From Microbacterium ulmi (GTDB lineage: Bacteria > Actinomycetota > Actinomycetes > Actinomycetales > Microbacteriaceae): a stretch of DNA of 64,000 nt. This document shows positions 17,626-25,972 of the stretch, in pieces. Where the stretch lies: NCBI RefSeq assembly GCF_011759705.1, contig NZ_JAAOZF010000002.1:682001-746000 (forward strand), read 5' to 3'. A program made the position numbers and the translations under genes. How positions within the stretch are numbered: position 1 is the first letter of the stretch; each line of letters starts with the position of its first letter. A model generated the notes under the pieces. It was not told the DNA's origin. It made no database searches and worked only from the letters and a program-made list of their open reading frames with translations.

Positions 17626-17663
17626 GACGACGGCCTTCCGCGATGTCGCGGAGGGCCGTCGTC
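17626..17663 (+). terminator. Terminator hairpin after the MFS gene
   Basis: An 18-base stem (17626-17643 with 17646-17663) beginning GACGACGGCC and ending GGCCGTCGTC, with one G-T pair and a tight loop. It lies about 50 bases after the MFS stop. The 17578-17901 stretch without protein genes holds only this hairpin, the next one and tRNA-Lys. Confidence 0.65.
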
Positions 17664-17692
17664 GCATCCGCACGAGCGGACGAGGAGAAGCG

Positions 17693-17728
17693 GAACGCCC
17701 GGTCGGATTCACATCCGACCGGGCGTTC
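17693..17728 (-). terminator. Terminator hairpin of tRNA-Lys
   Basis: A perfect 15-base stem (17693-17707 with 17714-17728; arm GAACGCCCGGTCGGA) and six-base loop, starting four bases after the tRNA 3' end in the direction of transcription. The U-tract is weak. Confidence 0.65.
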
Positions 17729-17732
17729 TCGG

Positions 17733-17808
17733 TGGTGCGCCCCCAGGGACTTGAACCCTGAACCCATTGATTAAGAGTCAATTGCTCTGCCGATTGAGCT
17801 AGAGGCGC
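17733..17808 (-). tRNA. tRNA-Lys, anticodon CTT
   Basis: A full cloverleaf on the minus strand. The acceptor arm pairs GCGCCTC with GGGGCGC, the anticodon loop is CTCTTAA with CTT at its centre, the T-loop is GTTCAAGTC, discriminator A is followed by an encoded CCA. It decodes AAG, the main lysine codon in this GC-rich genome. A hairpin follows directly. Confidence 0.97.
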
Positions 17809-17901
17809 GTCGTTCGGATGACCCGAACCGAGGGTCAACATTAGCATCACGATCCCGTCTCCACGAAATCGGGGCACGTCCCCGCCCGATATCCTTGACG
17901 C

Positions 17902-18756
17902 GTGACCTCCCCCTCCGGCTCCCCCCGCTTCAGCGCGCCCTTCGACGGCGATCTGAGCGGCGAGCTCGCGCTCGCGCTGCGGCTCGCGGACGCCGCAGAC
18001 GCCGTCTCCATGCGCCGCTTCGGCGCGTCGGATCTCGACATCCGCACGAAAGCCGACGCGACCCACGTGACGGAGGCAGACCTCGCGACCGAGCGTGCGA
18101 TCCGCGCCGTGCTCGAGACGGAGCGCCCGGGTGACGGGATCTTCGGCGAGGAGTTCGGCTCGACGGGCGACGCGGCGCGCCAGTGGATCATCGACCCGAT
18201 CGACGGCACGGCGAACTACCTGAGGGGCATTCCGATGTGGACGACCCTCATCGCCCTCGCGATCGGCGGCGTCCCGCGCGTCGGGGTGGCGAGCCAGCCC
18301 GCCATCGGACGGCGCTGGTGGGCGGCATCCGGCCTCGGCGCGTGGACAAACACGCCGGACGGCGGCGAGCGCCGGCTCTCCGTCTCGACGGTGTCCGCGC
18401 TCTCCGAGGCGAGCGTGAGCTTCCAGAGCATCGCGCAGTGGGACGACGCGGGTCACGCCGACGCTCTCCTGCGCCTCTCGCGCGGCGTGTGGCGCGACCG
18501 CGGCTACGGCGACACGTGGCCGTACATGCTCCTCGCGGAGGGCCGGCTCGAGCTCGTCGCCGAGTTCGACGTCAAGGAGTACGACATCGCGGCGCTCGTC
18601 CCGATCGTCACAGAGGCCGGCGGACGCTTCACGTCCTTCGACGGCGCAGACTCGATCTCCGAACGGTCGTCGCTCGCGACGAACGGCATCCTGCACGAAG
18701 ACTTCCTCACCCTCCTCCACTCCCCCCATGCGACCCCGACGGAGTCCCGCCGATGA
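17902..18756 (+). CDS. hisN: Histidinol-phosphatase, inositol monophosphatase family
   Basis: Probably removes phosphate from histidinol phosphate in histidine synthesis. The 284-residue IMPase-fold protein has metal-binding motifs EEFG and DPIDGTANYLRG (the D-P-x-D-G-T motif) and a second aspartate region in VKEYDIAALVPIVTEAGG. HisN-type enzymes are the usual actinobacterial histidinol-phosphatase, and the GTANYLRGIPMW form supports that over inositol-phosphatase. The GTG at 17902 lies six bases after TATCCT (17890-17895), so the mRNA is probably leaderless. Its stop overlaps the next start. Confidence 0.85.
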   Translation: MTSPSGSPRFSAPFDGDLSGELALALRLADAADAVSMRRFGASDLDIRTKADATHVTEADLATERAIRAVLETERPGDGIFGEEFGSTGDAARQWIIDPIDGTANYLRGIPMWTTLIALAIGGVPRVGVASQPAIGRRWWAASGLGAWTNTPDGGERRLSVSTVSALSEASVSFQSIAQWDDAGHADALLRLSRGVWRDRGYGDTWPYMLLAEGRLELVAEFDVKEYDIAALVPIVTEAGGRFTSFDGADSISERSSLATNGILHEDFLTLLHSPHATPTESRR

Positions 18757-19334
18757 CCTTCTCCTCACTCCGCCTCGGCGCAGCGGCGCTCGTGATCGCA
18801 GCCACCGCCGTCTTCGCGACGGGGTGCGCGACGACTCCCCAGGCCGCCCCGACGGAGGACTCCGCCCCCGCTCCCACGCAGACCGACGCCGCGCCCGAGG
18901 GCACCGCGACGCCCGACGCCCCTGAGTCCCCTGCGGATCCGACGTGCGAGACGCTCATCCCGCCCGCCACCGTCGCCGACTTCGAGGCGGTCGGCTGGAC
19001 CGTGCAGCCCGACGCGTTCTGGATCGGATCGCTCGAGATCCCCGGTGGGGTCTTCTGCCGTTGGGGCGACTTCTCCACGGCGAGCGACCACATGCAGATG
19101 TTCGGCTGGGCGCCGATCTCCGCGGACGACGCCAAGTCCGTCCAGGAGGAGCTCGTCGCGGGCGGCTGGCGCAAGGAGGAGGCGTCGGACGGCGTCTACA
19201 TTACGGAGAGCCCCGACACGGCCCTGACGACCGACGACGAAGGCTACGGCCTGACGTACCTGTTCCGCGACGGATCGGTGACCTTCGCCGACACGAAGCA
19301 GGGCCTGCTGCTCGTGGAGTGGCCCCGCAGCTGA
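18753..19334 (+). CDS. Putative surface lipoprotein, paralogue of 21724-22326
   Basis: A 193-residue secreted protein: signal peptide with hydrophobic core (residues 6-22), then the lipobox-like ATGC near residue 25. A Thr/Pro/Ala-rich spacer follows (about residues 26-62) and then a compact domain with two Cys in positions suited to a disulfide (TCETLIPP and FCRWGDF). The ATG overlaps the hisN stop. The globular part shares the order C..GW..CRW..S..L..G with the protein at 21724. No named family is recognised. Confidence 0.8.
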   Translation: MTFSSLRLGAAALVIAATAVFATGCATTPQAAPTEDSAPAPTQTDAAPEGTATPDAPESPADPTCETLIPPATVADFEAVGWTVQPDAFWIGSLEIPGGVFCRWGDFSTASDHMQMFGWAPISADDAKSVQEELVAGGWRKEEASDGVYITESPDTALTTDDEGYGLTYLFRDGSVTFADTKQGLLLVEWPRS

Positions 19335-19353
19335 CGCCGCCGTCCTCCCCCGG

Positions 19354-20466
19354 TCACGCGGCCGGTTCGAGCTCGCGATCCAGCAGCGCGACGACCCGCG
19401 CGACGGCCTCGCGACCGGCGCGGTTCGCCCCGACGGTCGACTGCGACGGCCCGTACCCGACGAGGTGGACGCGGGCATCCGCGACCGGCTGAGTTCCCCG
19501 CATCGGGATGCCGCCCAGGTCGTTGCGCAGGCCGAGCGGGTCGAGGTGGGCGAGCGCAGGCCTGAACCCCGTCGCCCACAGGATGACGTCGACAGGCGTG
19601 AACGCGCCGTCGGCCTCGCGCACGCCGCCGGGCTCGATCGCCGTGAACATGGGCCGGCGTTCGAGCGCTCCGCGCGCCTTCGCGGCCCGGGCGTACGGCG
19701 TCCACGGCAGACCCGTGTACGAGACGATGCTGCCCGTGGGCCTGCCCGCCTCGACGTCGGCGACGACCTTCGCGATCGTGTCGCGGCCGGTCGTCTCGGG
19801 AGTGAACTCTCCCTCGATGAACACGGGCTCGCGACGCGTGTACCAGAACGTCGTCGCGACGCGCGAGATCTCGTCGAGCTGCTGGATGGCCGAGATGCCG
19901 CCGCCGACGATCGCCACCCTCAGGCCCGCGAACTCCTCGGCCGACGCGAAGTCGCGCGTATGGAGCTGACGGCCTCGGAACGTCTCGCTGCCCGGGTAGA
20001 CGGGAAGCGTCGGGTTCGTCCACGTGCCGGTCGCGTTGATCACGGCACGCGCCGTCCACTTGCCCGCATCCGAGGTCACGATGAGATCGTCGTCGGGATC
20101 GTCGCTCGCCCCTCGCACCGAGAGCACCCGCACAGGACGCAGGATCGGCAGGGCGTGCGTCCGCTCGAACTCCGCGAAGTAGCTCGGCACGGCATCCCGG
20201 CTCGGCGCGTCCGGATCGAACGGAGGCGTCGGCATCGCGGGGAGGCCGAAGATGCCATTCACCGTGGCCATGCGCAGCGACTCCCAGCGGTGCTGCCATG
20301 CTCCGCCGGGTGCGGCATCCGCATCCAGGACGACGAAGGTCCGGGAGGCCCCGGGCTCGTCGATCGCACTCGCGAACCCTCTGCGCTGCAGGTGGTACGC
20401 CGCCGAGAGTCCGGCCTGACCCGCTCCGATCACGACGACGGCTGCGCGGCGGGTTCCTTCAGTCAC
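19354..20466 (-). CDS. FAD/NAD(P)-binding oxidoreductase, flavin monooxygenase-like
   Basis: A 370-residue flavoprotein with two Rossmann folds: GAGQAGLS near residue 13 for FAD and GGGISAIQQ near residue 175 for NAD(P)H, plus WATGFRP near residue 300. This is the layout of small class B flavin monooxygenases and related pyridine nucleotide oxidoreductases. The substrate cannot be told. GTG 20466 begins directly before the first Rossmann strand. It is a lone minus-strand gene convergent with the lipoprotein gene. Confidence 0.85.
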   Translation of the reverse strand: MTEGTRRAAVVVIGAGQAGLSAAYHLQRRGFASAIDEPGASRTFVVLDADAAPGGAWQHRWESLRMATVNGIFGLPAMPTPPFDPDAPSRDAVPSYFAEFERTHALPILRPVRVLSVRGASDDPDDDLIVTSDAGKWTARAVINATGTWTNPTLPVYPGSETFRGRQLHTRDFASAEEFAGLRVAIVGGGISAIQQLDEISRVATTFWYTRREPVFIEGEFTPETTGRDTIAKVVADVEAGRPTGSIVSYTGLPWTPYARAAKARGALERRPMFTAIEPGGVREADGAFTPVDVILWATGFRPALAHLDPLGLRNDLGGIPMRGTQPVADARVHLVGYGPSQSTVGANRAGREAVARVVALLDRELEPAA

Positions 20467-20587
20467 GTCCCATAGAACGGCGGCGCAGGCGCCCGTGTTC
20501 CCGTGCCGAGCGCGAGATCGCCGATCCCGCATGACGCGTGGGGTCGCGGGACGGCCGGCGACGGCGCAGCGCGTAGGCTCGGACGCT

Positions 20588-21127
20588 ATGGCGGCGGGAG
20601 CGACGATCCACACCTTTACGGTTCAGCTGGCCGACATCGATCGCGGCGTCTACGAGGAGGCCGTGCTCCGCGTGGCCCGCCACCCCTCCGAGACGGACGC
20701 GTTCATGATGACGCGCGTGCTCGCCTACTGCCTCGAGTTCGAGGAGGGAATCGGATTCAGCGAAGGCATCGCGGCGACGGACGAGCCTGCCGTCCACGTC
20801 CGCGACCTCACGGGTCGCCTGACCGCATGGATCGAGGTCGGGGCGCCGGATGCGGCGCGGCTGCACACCGGGAGCATGCAGGCCGAGCGAACCGTCGTCT
20901 ACACGCATCGCGATCCGGCGAAGGTCTCCGCCGCCTGGGCCGGCAAGCGGATCCACAGGGCCGATGAGATCCGCCTCTTCAGCTTCGACCCCGGTTTCGT
21001 CGACGCGGCCGCCGCGCTGGTCGAGCGTCGCAACACGATGACGCTGTCGATCACCGAGCGGCGCGCGTATCTCGAGCTCAACGGCGCGACGCTCGAGTCC
21101 GACGTCCACGAGCAGCGAGCCGCATAG
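20588..21127 (+). CDS. YaeQ family protein
   Basis: A 179-residue member of the YaeQ family, which has a PD-(D/E)xK nuclease-like fold but no settled biochemical role. The family-defining stretches are ATIHTFTVQLADIDRGVY, LRVARHPSETDAFMMTRVL, DLTGRLTAWIEVG and TVVYTHRDPAKV. Start ATG 20588 lies eight bases after a TAGGCT box (20574-20579), so a leaderless transcript is likely. It is followed by a strong hairpin shared with ssrA. Confidence 0.93.
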   Translation: MAAGATIHTFTVQLADIDRGVYEEAVLRVARHPSETDAFMMTRVLAYCLEFEEGIGFSEGIAATDEPAVHVRDLTGRLTAWIEVGAPDAARLHTGSMQAERTVVYTHRDPAKVSAAWAGKRIHRADEIRLFSFDPGFVDAAAALVERRNTMTLSITERRAYLELNGATLESDVHEQRAA

Positions 21128-21153
21128 CTCCTTCCCGGTCGCCCAGGAAGGAG

Positions 21154-21197
21154 AAAGGGCCCGGACTTCCGCGTGATCCGCGGGAGTCGAGCCCTTT
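21154..21197. terminator. Bidirectional terminator between yaeQ and ssrA
   Basis: AAAGGGC at 21154-21160 pairs with GCCCTTT at 21191-21197, and inner GGACTTCCGCG pairs with CGCGGGAGTC around a TGATC loop. Poly-T and poly-A flanks within the arms make it work in both directions, closing yaeQ (+) and the tmRNA gene (-). Confidence 0.75.
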
Positions 21198-21210
21198 CCG
21201 TGACAACGGC

Positions 21211-21579
21211 TGGTGGAGATGGGGGGAATCGAACCCCCGTCCATCGCTGAGTGCCTGCGCCTTCTCCGGGCGCAGTCTGTGCAGACGTTCTGCTCGGCCC
21301 CGACCTTTGTCACAGACACCTAAGTCGACAGGCCCAGCCTGGGAAGAGTCCCGCGTGACGTCCAGGCGCCGTCACGCAGCGAGATCCCTAGATGACGCCA
21401 GGGTCCGCAGCGGGATCGCCTACGGTCTGACGGACTTCAGGCTCGCTTAGGCAGCGAGGGCGAAGTCAGTGCGCTTTGCATCGGCACTTATTGTTTTGCA
21501 GAGATCGTTTACGAGATAACCCTGCATCCTCGGCCCGCTTCTCGCAGTTACGCAGGCGATGTCGAAACCGATCATCCCC
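21211..21579 (-). ncRNA. ssrA: Transfer-messenger RNA (tmRNA)
   Basis: A 369-nucleotide tmRNA for ribosome rescue with SmpB (encoded at 25973). The 5' end GGGGATG pairs with CATCTCC at the 3' end, followed by A and an encoded CCA; the T-loop GTTCGATTC is intact, as is the GGTTTCGAC near the 5' end. After AATAAGT the resume codon GCC opens a reading frame giving the tag ADAKRTDFALAA, then TAA. The tag's FALAA end suits ClpXP/ClpAP recognition. Ends are set by the acceptor pairing. Confidence 0.95.
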
Positions 21580-21723
21580 GTGGGTTCCTCCGTGTGGAGG
21601 GCCGTTGTCACACTCTTGAGTTGTCAGCCCCGGATGCCGAGGCACCGAGCATCACAGAATACAACGAATCCTCGACATCCGTGTATTCCTCGTCCTGCGC
21701 CGAGCGTCGGATACCCTCGCACC

Positions 21724-22326
21724 GTGGAGACGTCGCGACTGTGGATCATCGCCGGATCGGCTGCCGTCGTGGCGGTGGCCATCGGCATCACGGCGGCCGT
21801 CGTCGCTCCGGCGCCTGTCGCCTCGCCGACGGCCACCCCGACCGCCACCTCCTCACCGTCGGAGTCGTCCACGCCGGCTCCGACGCCGACGGGTCTCGTG
21901 ACGCCGACGCCCGACCCAGACCCCGCCGCAACCTGTCAGAACACCGTGACGGACGAGTTCCTCGCGATGATGGACGCTCAGGGCTGGACCGGCGAGGACA
22001 TCGTCGATCAGCAGATCGGACCGAGGCCCTTCGACGGGTTCCTCGACGGCGTGCCGGAGGGCGCCGTCGTGTGCCGGTGGGCCGCCGACCCTGCGACGCC
22101 GGCCGATGACGTCGTCGACCTCGCGTGGTCGCTCGTCGCGAGCGAGGTCTCGACGGACGCACGCGAGACCCTCGCAGCACAGGGGTATGTGAGCTCCGAA
22201 GCGCCCGAGGGCTTCTATCTCGAGCATCCCGACGGCGGCGCCTACCTGTTCACCTCCACGGACGTCCGCTGGGCGGCCGACGCCGCGGAGCTGGCGTTCG
22301 TCAAGGCGCCGCTCGACGCGGGCTGA
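21724..22326 (+). CDS. Membrane-anchored extracytoplasmic protein (hypothetical)
   Basis: A 200-residue protein with one N-terminal membrane helix (about residues 7-28), a Ser/Thr/Pro-rich stalk (30-70) and a C-terminal domain with Cys residues in ATCQNTV and VVCRWAAD. GTG 21724 is six bases after TACCCT (21712-21717) and gives the helix a clean start; the upstream frame runs into the tmRNA gene. The domain resembles that of the lipoprotein at 18753, with matching GW, CRW and glycine positions, so the two are probably paralogues. Function is unknown. Confidence 0.78.
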   Translation: METSRLWIIAGSAAVVAVAIGITAAVVAPAPVASPTATPTATSSPSESSTPAPTPTGLVTPTPDPDPAATCQNTVTDEFLAMMDAQGWTGEDIVDQQIGPRPFDGFLDGVPEGAVVCRWAADPATPADDVVDLAWSLVASEVSTDARETLAAQGYVSSEAPEGFYLEHPDGGAYLFTSTDVRWAADAAELAFVKAPLDAG

Positions 22327-22375
22327 CCACAGCGCGCACGGCGCGGGCTGACCACAGCGCGCACGGCGCGGGCTG
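22320..22375. repeat. 25-base tandem repeat, 2.2 copies
   Basis: Two exact 25-base units (22320-22344, 22345-22369) beginning GGGCTGACCACAGCGCGC, then GGGCTG of a third. The first unit contains the stop codon of the preceding gene, so the array duplicates the stop context into the intergenic space. Confidence 0.9.
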
Positions 22376-22414
22376 CCTCTCGCGCGTCGCCCTGCGACGC
22401 GTAGAGTCACTGGC

Positions 22415-23089
22415 GTGAGCGAAGTCATCATCACCGTCCGCGGCGAGCACGAGACCCGGATCGCGCCCGAAGAGGCGACCGTCCGTCTGACCGTGCGAGC
22501 GGAGGGTCCCGAGCGCGGCGCCGTCGTCGAGCGCATCGTCGGGCTGTCCGAGCCGCTGCGAGACGATCTCGCGGTCCGCAAGGCGCAGGGCGCCGTGCGC
22601 GAGTGGTCGAGCCAGAGCGTGTCCGTCTGGGCGAACCGGCCGTGGAACGACCAGGGCAGGCAGCTCGCGCTCGTGCACTACGCGTCGGTCGAGCTGAGCG
22701 CGACCTTCACGGACTTCGGCGCCCTCTCGCTCTGGATCACCGACGCCGCCGCGCGTGACGGCGTGCAGATCGACGCGGTCTCGTGGCAGCTGACGCCGGC
22801 GACTCGCAAGGCGACGGAGGCGGATGTCGCAGCCCGCGCCGTCTCGGTCGCCGTCGACCGCGCGAACGCGTACGCGGCCGCGATCGGCCTGTCGACCGTG
22901 ACCGCGCTCGAGATCGCGGATCTCGGCCTCCTGACGGACGGCGGCCAGCCGGGGCCCGTCCCCCTCGCGCGCGCCGCGAAGGCCATGATGTTCGCCACGG
23001 CGGATGCCGGTGCCGGCCCCTCGATGGAGCTCCATCCCGAGGACATCCTCGTGACGGCGGGCGTCGAGGCCCGGTTCTCGGCCCGGTGA
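22415..23089 (+). CDS. SIMPL domain-containing protein (DUF541)
   Basis: A 224-residue protein of the SIMPL/DUF541 family, beta-alpha proteins often exported or membrane-linked and of unclear function. Recognisable segments are the start SEVIITVRGEHETRIAPEEA, YASVELSATFTDF, and the later ARAVSVAVDRANAYAAAIGL. No signal peptide is present in this copy, so it may be cytoplasmic. GTG 22415 follows TAGAGT (22402-22407) by seven bases. Its stop overlaps the M20 peptidase start (GTGA), so the two are co-translated. Confidence 0.85.
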   Translation: MSEVIITVRGEHETRIAPEEATVRLTVRAEGPERGAVVERIVGLSEPLRDDLAVRKAQGAVREWSSQSVSVWANRPWNDQGRQLALVHYASVELSATFTDFGALSLWITDAAARDGVQIDAVSWQLTPATRKATEADVAARAVSVAVDRANAYAAAIGLSTVTALEIADLGLLTDGGQPGPVPLARAAKAMMFATADAGAGPSMELHPEDILVTAGVEARFSAR

Positions 23090-24453
23090 GCGCGGCCGAA
23101 GCCCGCGGCGGGGCCGCGGCATCCGTCTCCGTCCGCCCCGGCGTCGCTGAGCGCCTGTCCCGCATGATCCAGCTCCCGACAGTGTCGGCCGAGCGCGACG
23201 CGCGCGGCCTCGAGCCGTTCGACGCGTTCGTCGACCTCATCGCCGAGCTCTACCCGCTCGTGCACGCGCACCTCGAGCGCGAGCGCCACACCGACGTCGG
23301 CCTGCTCTTCCGCTGGGCGGGGCGGGATGCCGCAGCCGCCCCCGCCGTCCTCATGGCGCACTACGACGTCGTCCCCGTGGACGAGAGCGACCCGTGGACG
23401 TACCCGCCGTTCGAGGGCCGCATCGCCGACGGCTGGGTGTACGGGCGGGGCACGCTCGACGACAAGGGTCCGCTCGTGGTCATCCTCGAGGCGGTCGAGA
23501 ATCTCCTCGCCGCCGGGTTCACGCCCGCCCGCGACGTGTATCTCTCGTTCGGCGGCGACGAGGAGGTCTACGGCCGCGCGGCGCGCGAGACGGCGGCGTC
23601 CCTCCGCGACCGCGGCGTCGTTCCGTGGATCGTGATCGACGAGGGTGGGGCCGTCGTCGACGCGCCGCTGCCGTTCGTGCGGGGCGACGCCGCGATGGTC
23701 GGCGTCGGCGAGAAGGGCGTGCTGACCGTTCGACTCGACGCGCGCGGCGACGGCGGGCACGCGTCCGCGCCGCCCGCGCGCACAGCGGTCGGGCGCATAG
23801 CCCGCGCCGTCGACCGCCTCACGCCCGGCACGTTCGCGCCCCGCACGCCTCCCGCGATCTCCCGGATGCTGCGTCTGTTCGCCGACCGGGCCGGCGGGCC
23901 CGGCCGCATCCTGTACCGAGCGCTCGCCGCCGCTCCGCTGCTCACGGCGCGCGCGCTCGCGGCGATGGGCGGCGAACCCGCGGCGCTCGTGCGGACGACG
24001 ATCGCCGCGACGATGCAGTCCGGAGGGACGGCCCCGAACGTCCTGCCGTCGCAGGCGTCCGCGACGCTGAACCTGCGCATCGCGCTCGGCGAGACGGTCG
24101 AGAGCACCGTCCGCCGGCTGCGGAAGCGGATCGGCGACCCGCTCGTGCGGATCGAGGTCGTCGAAGGCGACGATCCGTCAGCGGAGTCGCCCACGGGCAA
24201 CGAGCAGTTCGCCCTCATCGCGGCGGCCGTCGCCGTGTCGCATCCCCACGCGGCGACGGTGCCGTACATCATGATGCAGGCGAGCGATTCCCGGCACTAT
24301 CACGCCTTCTCTCCCGCGGTCTACCGCTTCGCGCCGCTCGCGATGTCGGCGGCGCAGCGCGCAGGGATCCACGGAGTCGACGAGCGAGTGGAGATCTCCG
24401 AGCTCGAGCGGGGAGAGCGATTCCATCGCGCCCTCCTCGAACGGCTACAGTGA
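23086..24453 (+). CDS. M20 family metallopeptidase (dipeptidase-like)
   Basis: A 455-residue zinc peptidase of family M20. Metal and catalytic positions are visible: MAHYDVVPV (His ligand and catalytic Asp), RGTLDDKG (bridging Asp), GGDEEVYG (catalytic and metal Glu), and a late H in SRHYHAF. The dimerisation domain lies between, beginning GEKGVLTVRLDARG. This is the carboxypeptidase S/dipeptidase branch rather than succinyl-diaminopimelate desuccinylase. It is coupled to the SIMPL gene by GTGA and followed 37 bases on by an MFS gene. Confidence 0.88.
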   Translation: MSAAEARGGAAASVSVRPGVAERLSRMIQLPTVSAERDARGLEPFDAFVDLIAELYPLVHAHLERERHTDVGLLFRWAGRDAAAAPAVLMAHYDVVPVDESDPWTYPPFEGRIADGWVYGRGTLDDKGPLVVILEAVENLLAAGFTPARDVYLSFGGDEEVYGRAARETAASLRDRGVVPWIVIDEGGAVVDAPLPFVRGDAAMVGVGEKGVLTVRLDARGDGGHASAPPARTAVGRIARAVDRLTPGTFAPRTPPAISRMLRLFADRAGGPGRILYRALAAAPLLTARALAAMGGEPAALVRTTIAATMQSGGTAPNVLPSQASATLNLRIALGETVESTVRRLRKRIGDPLVRIEVVEGDDPSAESPTGNEQFALIAAAVAVSHPHAATVPYIMMQASDSRHYHAFSPAVYRFAPLAMSAAQRAGIHGVDERVEISELERGERFHRALLERLQ

Positions 24454-24490
24454 TGCGACCCGAATCCATCATCCCCGCGAAGGAGCACGG

Positions 24491-25951
24491 ATGACGCAGC
24501 GCGTCACGCTCGGAACTCTCGCCGGAGTCGTCGGCTTCCTCGCCTTCGTCGAGTTCACGAGCGGCGTCCTCCAGGGCTTCTACACGCCCATGCTGACCGA
24601 CATCGCCCGGCACCTCGGCATCCACGACGCCGACGTGAACTGGCTCGAGGGGACCCAGCTCATGCTGTCGGCGCTCGTCGTGCCTGCCTTCGCGAAGCTC
24701 GGAGACATGGTGGGCCACAAGCGGATGCTGGTCATCTCGACGGGGGTGACGGCCGCGGCATCCCTCGTCCTGCCGTTCACCGACTCGTTCGGGCTCTTCC
24801 TCGCCGCGTGGGCCGTCCAGGGCTTCTACGTCGTATGGCTGCCGCTGGAGATCGCGCTCATCTGGTCTCGCGCGCGCCGGATGCCGGGCCGCGCCACGAT
24901 CACGGCGCGGTCTGCGGGCCTCCTGGTCGCCGCGCTCGAGACGGGCGCCATCACGGGCGCTCTCGTCGGCGGGGCGCTCGTCGACGCGCTGCCGCTCGAG
25001 GTCGTGCTCATCGTCCCGGCGCTGCTGGTGGTCGTGTGCTTCTTCGTGATCCTCTTCGGGGTCGAGGAGTCGCCCGAGTCGACGGGCGGACGTCTCGACG
25101 TGACGGGCCTCGTCCTCATCTCGATCGCCCTCGTGGCGTTCACGGGCGGTCTCAGCCTTCTTCGACTCAACGGCCCCGCCGATCCGTGGGCATGGGCCGT
25201 CGTCGCGCTCGGCGTCGCGCTCGTCGTGCCCTTCGTCCTGTGGGAGCTGCGGGTCGACGACCCGCTCATCGACGTGCGGATGTTCGCGTCACCCGCGCTC
25301 GGGCCGGTGTTCCTCACTGCGGGATTGTTCGGCGTGAGCGTGCTCGGCGCGCAGGCGCCGCTGTCGACGTTCGCGCGCACGGATCCGGACGTGTACGGAT
25401 ACGGGCTCGGGACGAGCGGGTTCGCGACCTCGCTCATCATCGGCGTCTACCTCATCGCGATGATCACGGGTGCCCTCGTCTTCCCGCTCGCGGCACGGCT
25501 CGCGACTCCGCGGCGCACGCTCATCGCGGCGGCGACGCTCGTCGGGATCGGCTTCCTGCTGTTCGTCCCGTTCCACGCCGCGTATGCGCAGCTCATCACG
25601 AACATGGTCATCGTGGGCCTGGGCTCCGGCGCCCTCGTCGCAGCGCTTCCCGCTGCCGCGGCATCCGCCGCACCTCCGACGCAGACCGGCGTCGCGACGG
25701 GGCTCACGAACTCCGTGAAGACCGTCGGCGGCGCGATCGCCTCGTGCGTGTTCGGCATCGCGCTCTTCCACGGCGCGACGGGCTCGGGCGTCGCCGCCGA
25801 AGGCACCGCGGGATCGTTCTCGGGCTACCTGACGGTCTGGATCGTCTGCGGTGCGACGGCTCTCGTCGCCGCCGCGCTGCTCGTGTTCGTGCCGAAGGAG
25901 GCGTTCACCGACCGCGCGGTCGAGGGCGCGCAGGCGCTGCCCGTCGGCTGA
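24491..25951 (+). CDS. MFS transporter, DHA2-like (about 14 helices)
   Basis: A 486-residue exporter-type MFS protein with about 14 membrane helices. Motif A is KLGDMVGHKRML, and a helix 5 antiporter motif is seen in AALETGAITGALVGGAL. The extra two helices in the middle (GLVLISIALVAFTGGLSL and WAWAVVALGVALVVPFVL) place it in the DHA2 group of drug exporters. The ATG at 24491 has AAGGAG eight bases upstream. Its nearest partner is the M20 peptidase; no regulator is linked. Confidence 0.87.
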   Translation: MTQRVTLGTLAGVVGFLAFVEFTSGVLQGFYTPMLTDIARHLGIHDADVNWLEGTQLMLSALVVPAFAKLGDMVGHKRMLVISTGVTAAASLVLPFTDSFGLFLAAWAVQGFYVVWLPLEIALIWSRARRMPGRATITARSAGLLVAALETGAITGALVGGALVDALPLEVVLIVPALLVVVCFFVILFGVEESPESTGGRLDVTGLVLISIALVAFTGGLSLLRLNGPADPWAWAVVALGVALVVPFVLWELRVDDPLIDVRMFASPALGPVFLTAGLFGVSVLGAQAPLSTFARTDPDVYGYGLGTSGFATSLIIGVYLIAMITGALVFPLAARLATPRRTLIAAATLVGIGFLLFVPFHAAYAQLITNMVIVGLGSGALVAALPAAAASAAPPTQTGVATGLTNSVKTVGGAIASCVFGIALFHGATGSGVAAEGTAGSFSGYLTVWIVCGATALVAAALLVFVPKEAFTDRAVEGAQALPVG

Positions 25952-25972
25952 GAGCGGCCGGCCGCGCGCGGG

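Noticed and set aside
21580..21723. tmRNA promoter from two TGACAAC direct repeats upstream of ssrA
   Set aside because: No convincing -10 box stands at the right distance, so the repeats were not called as a promoter.
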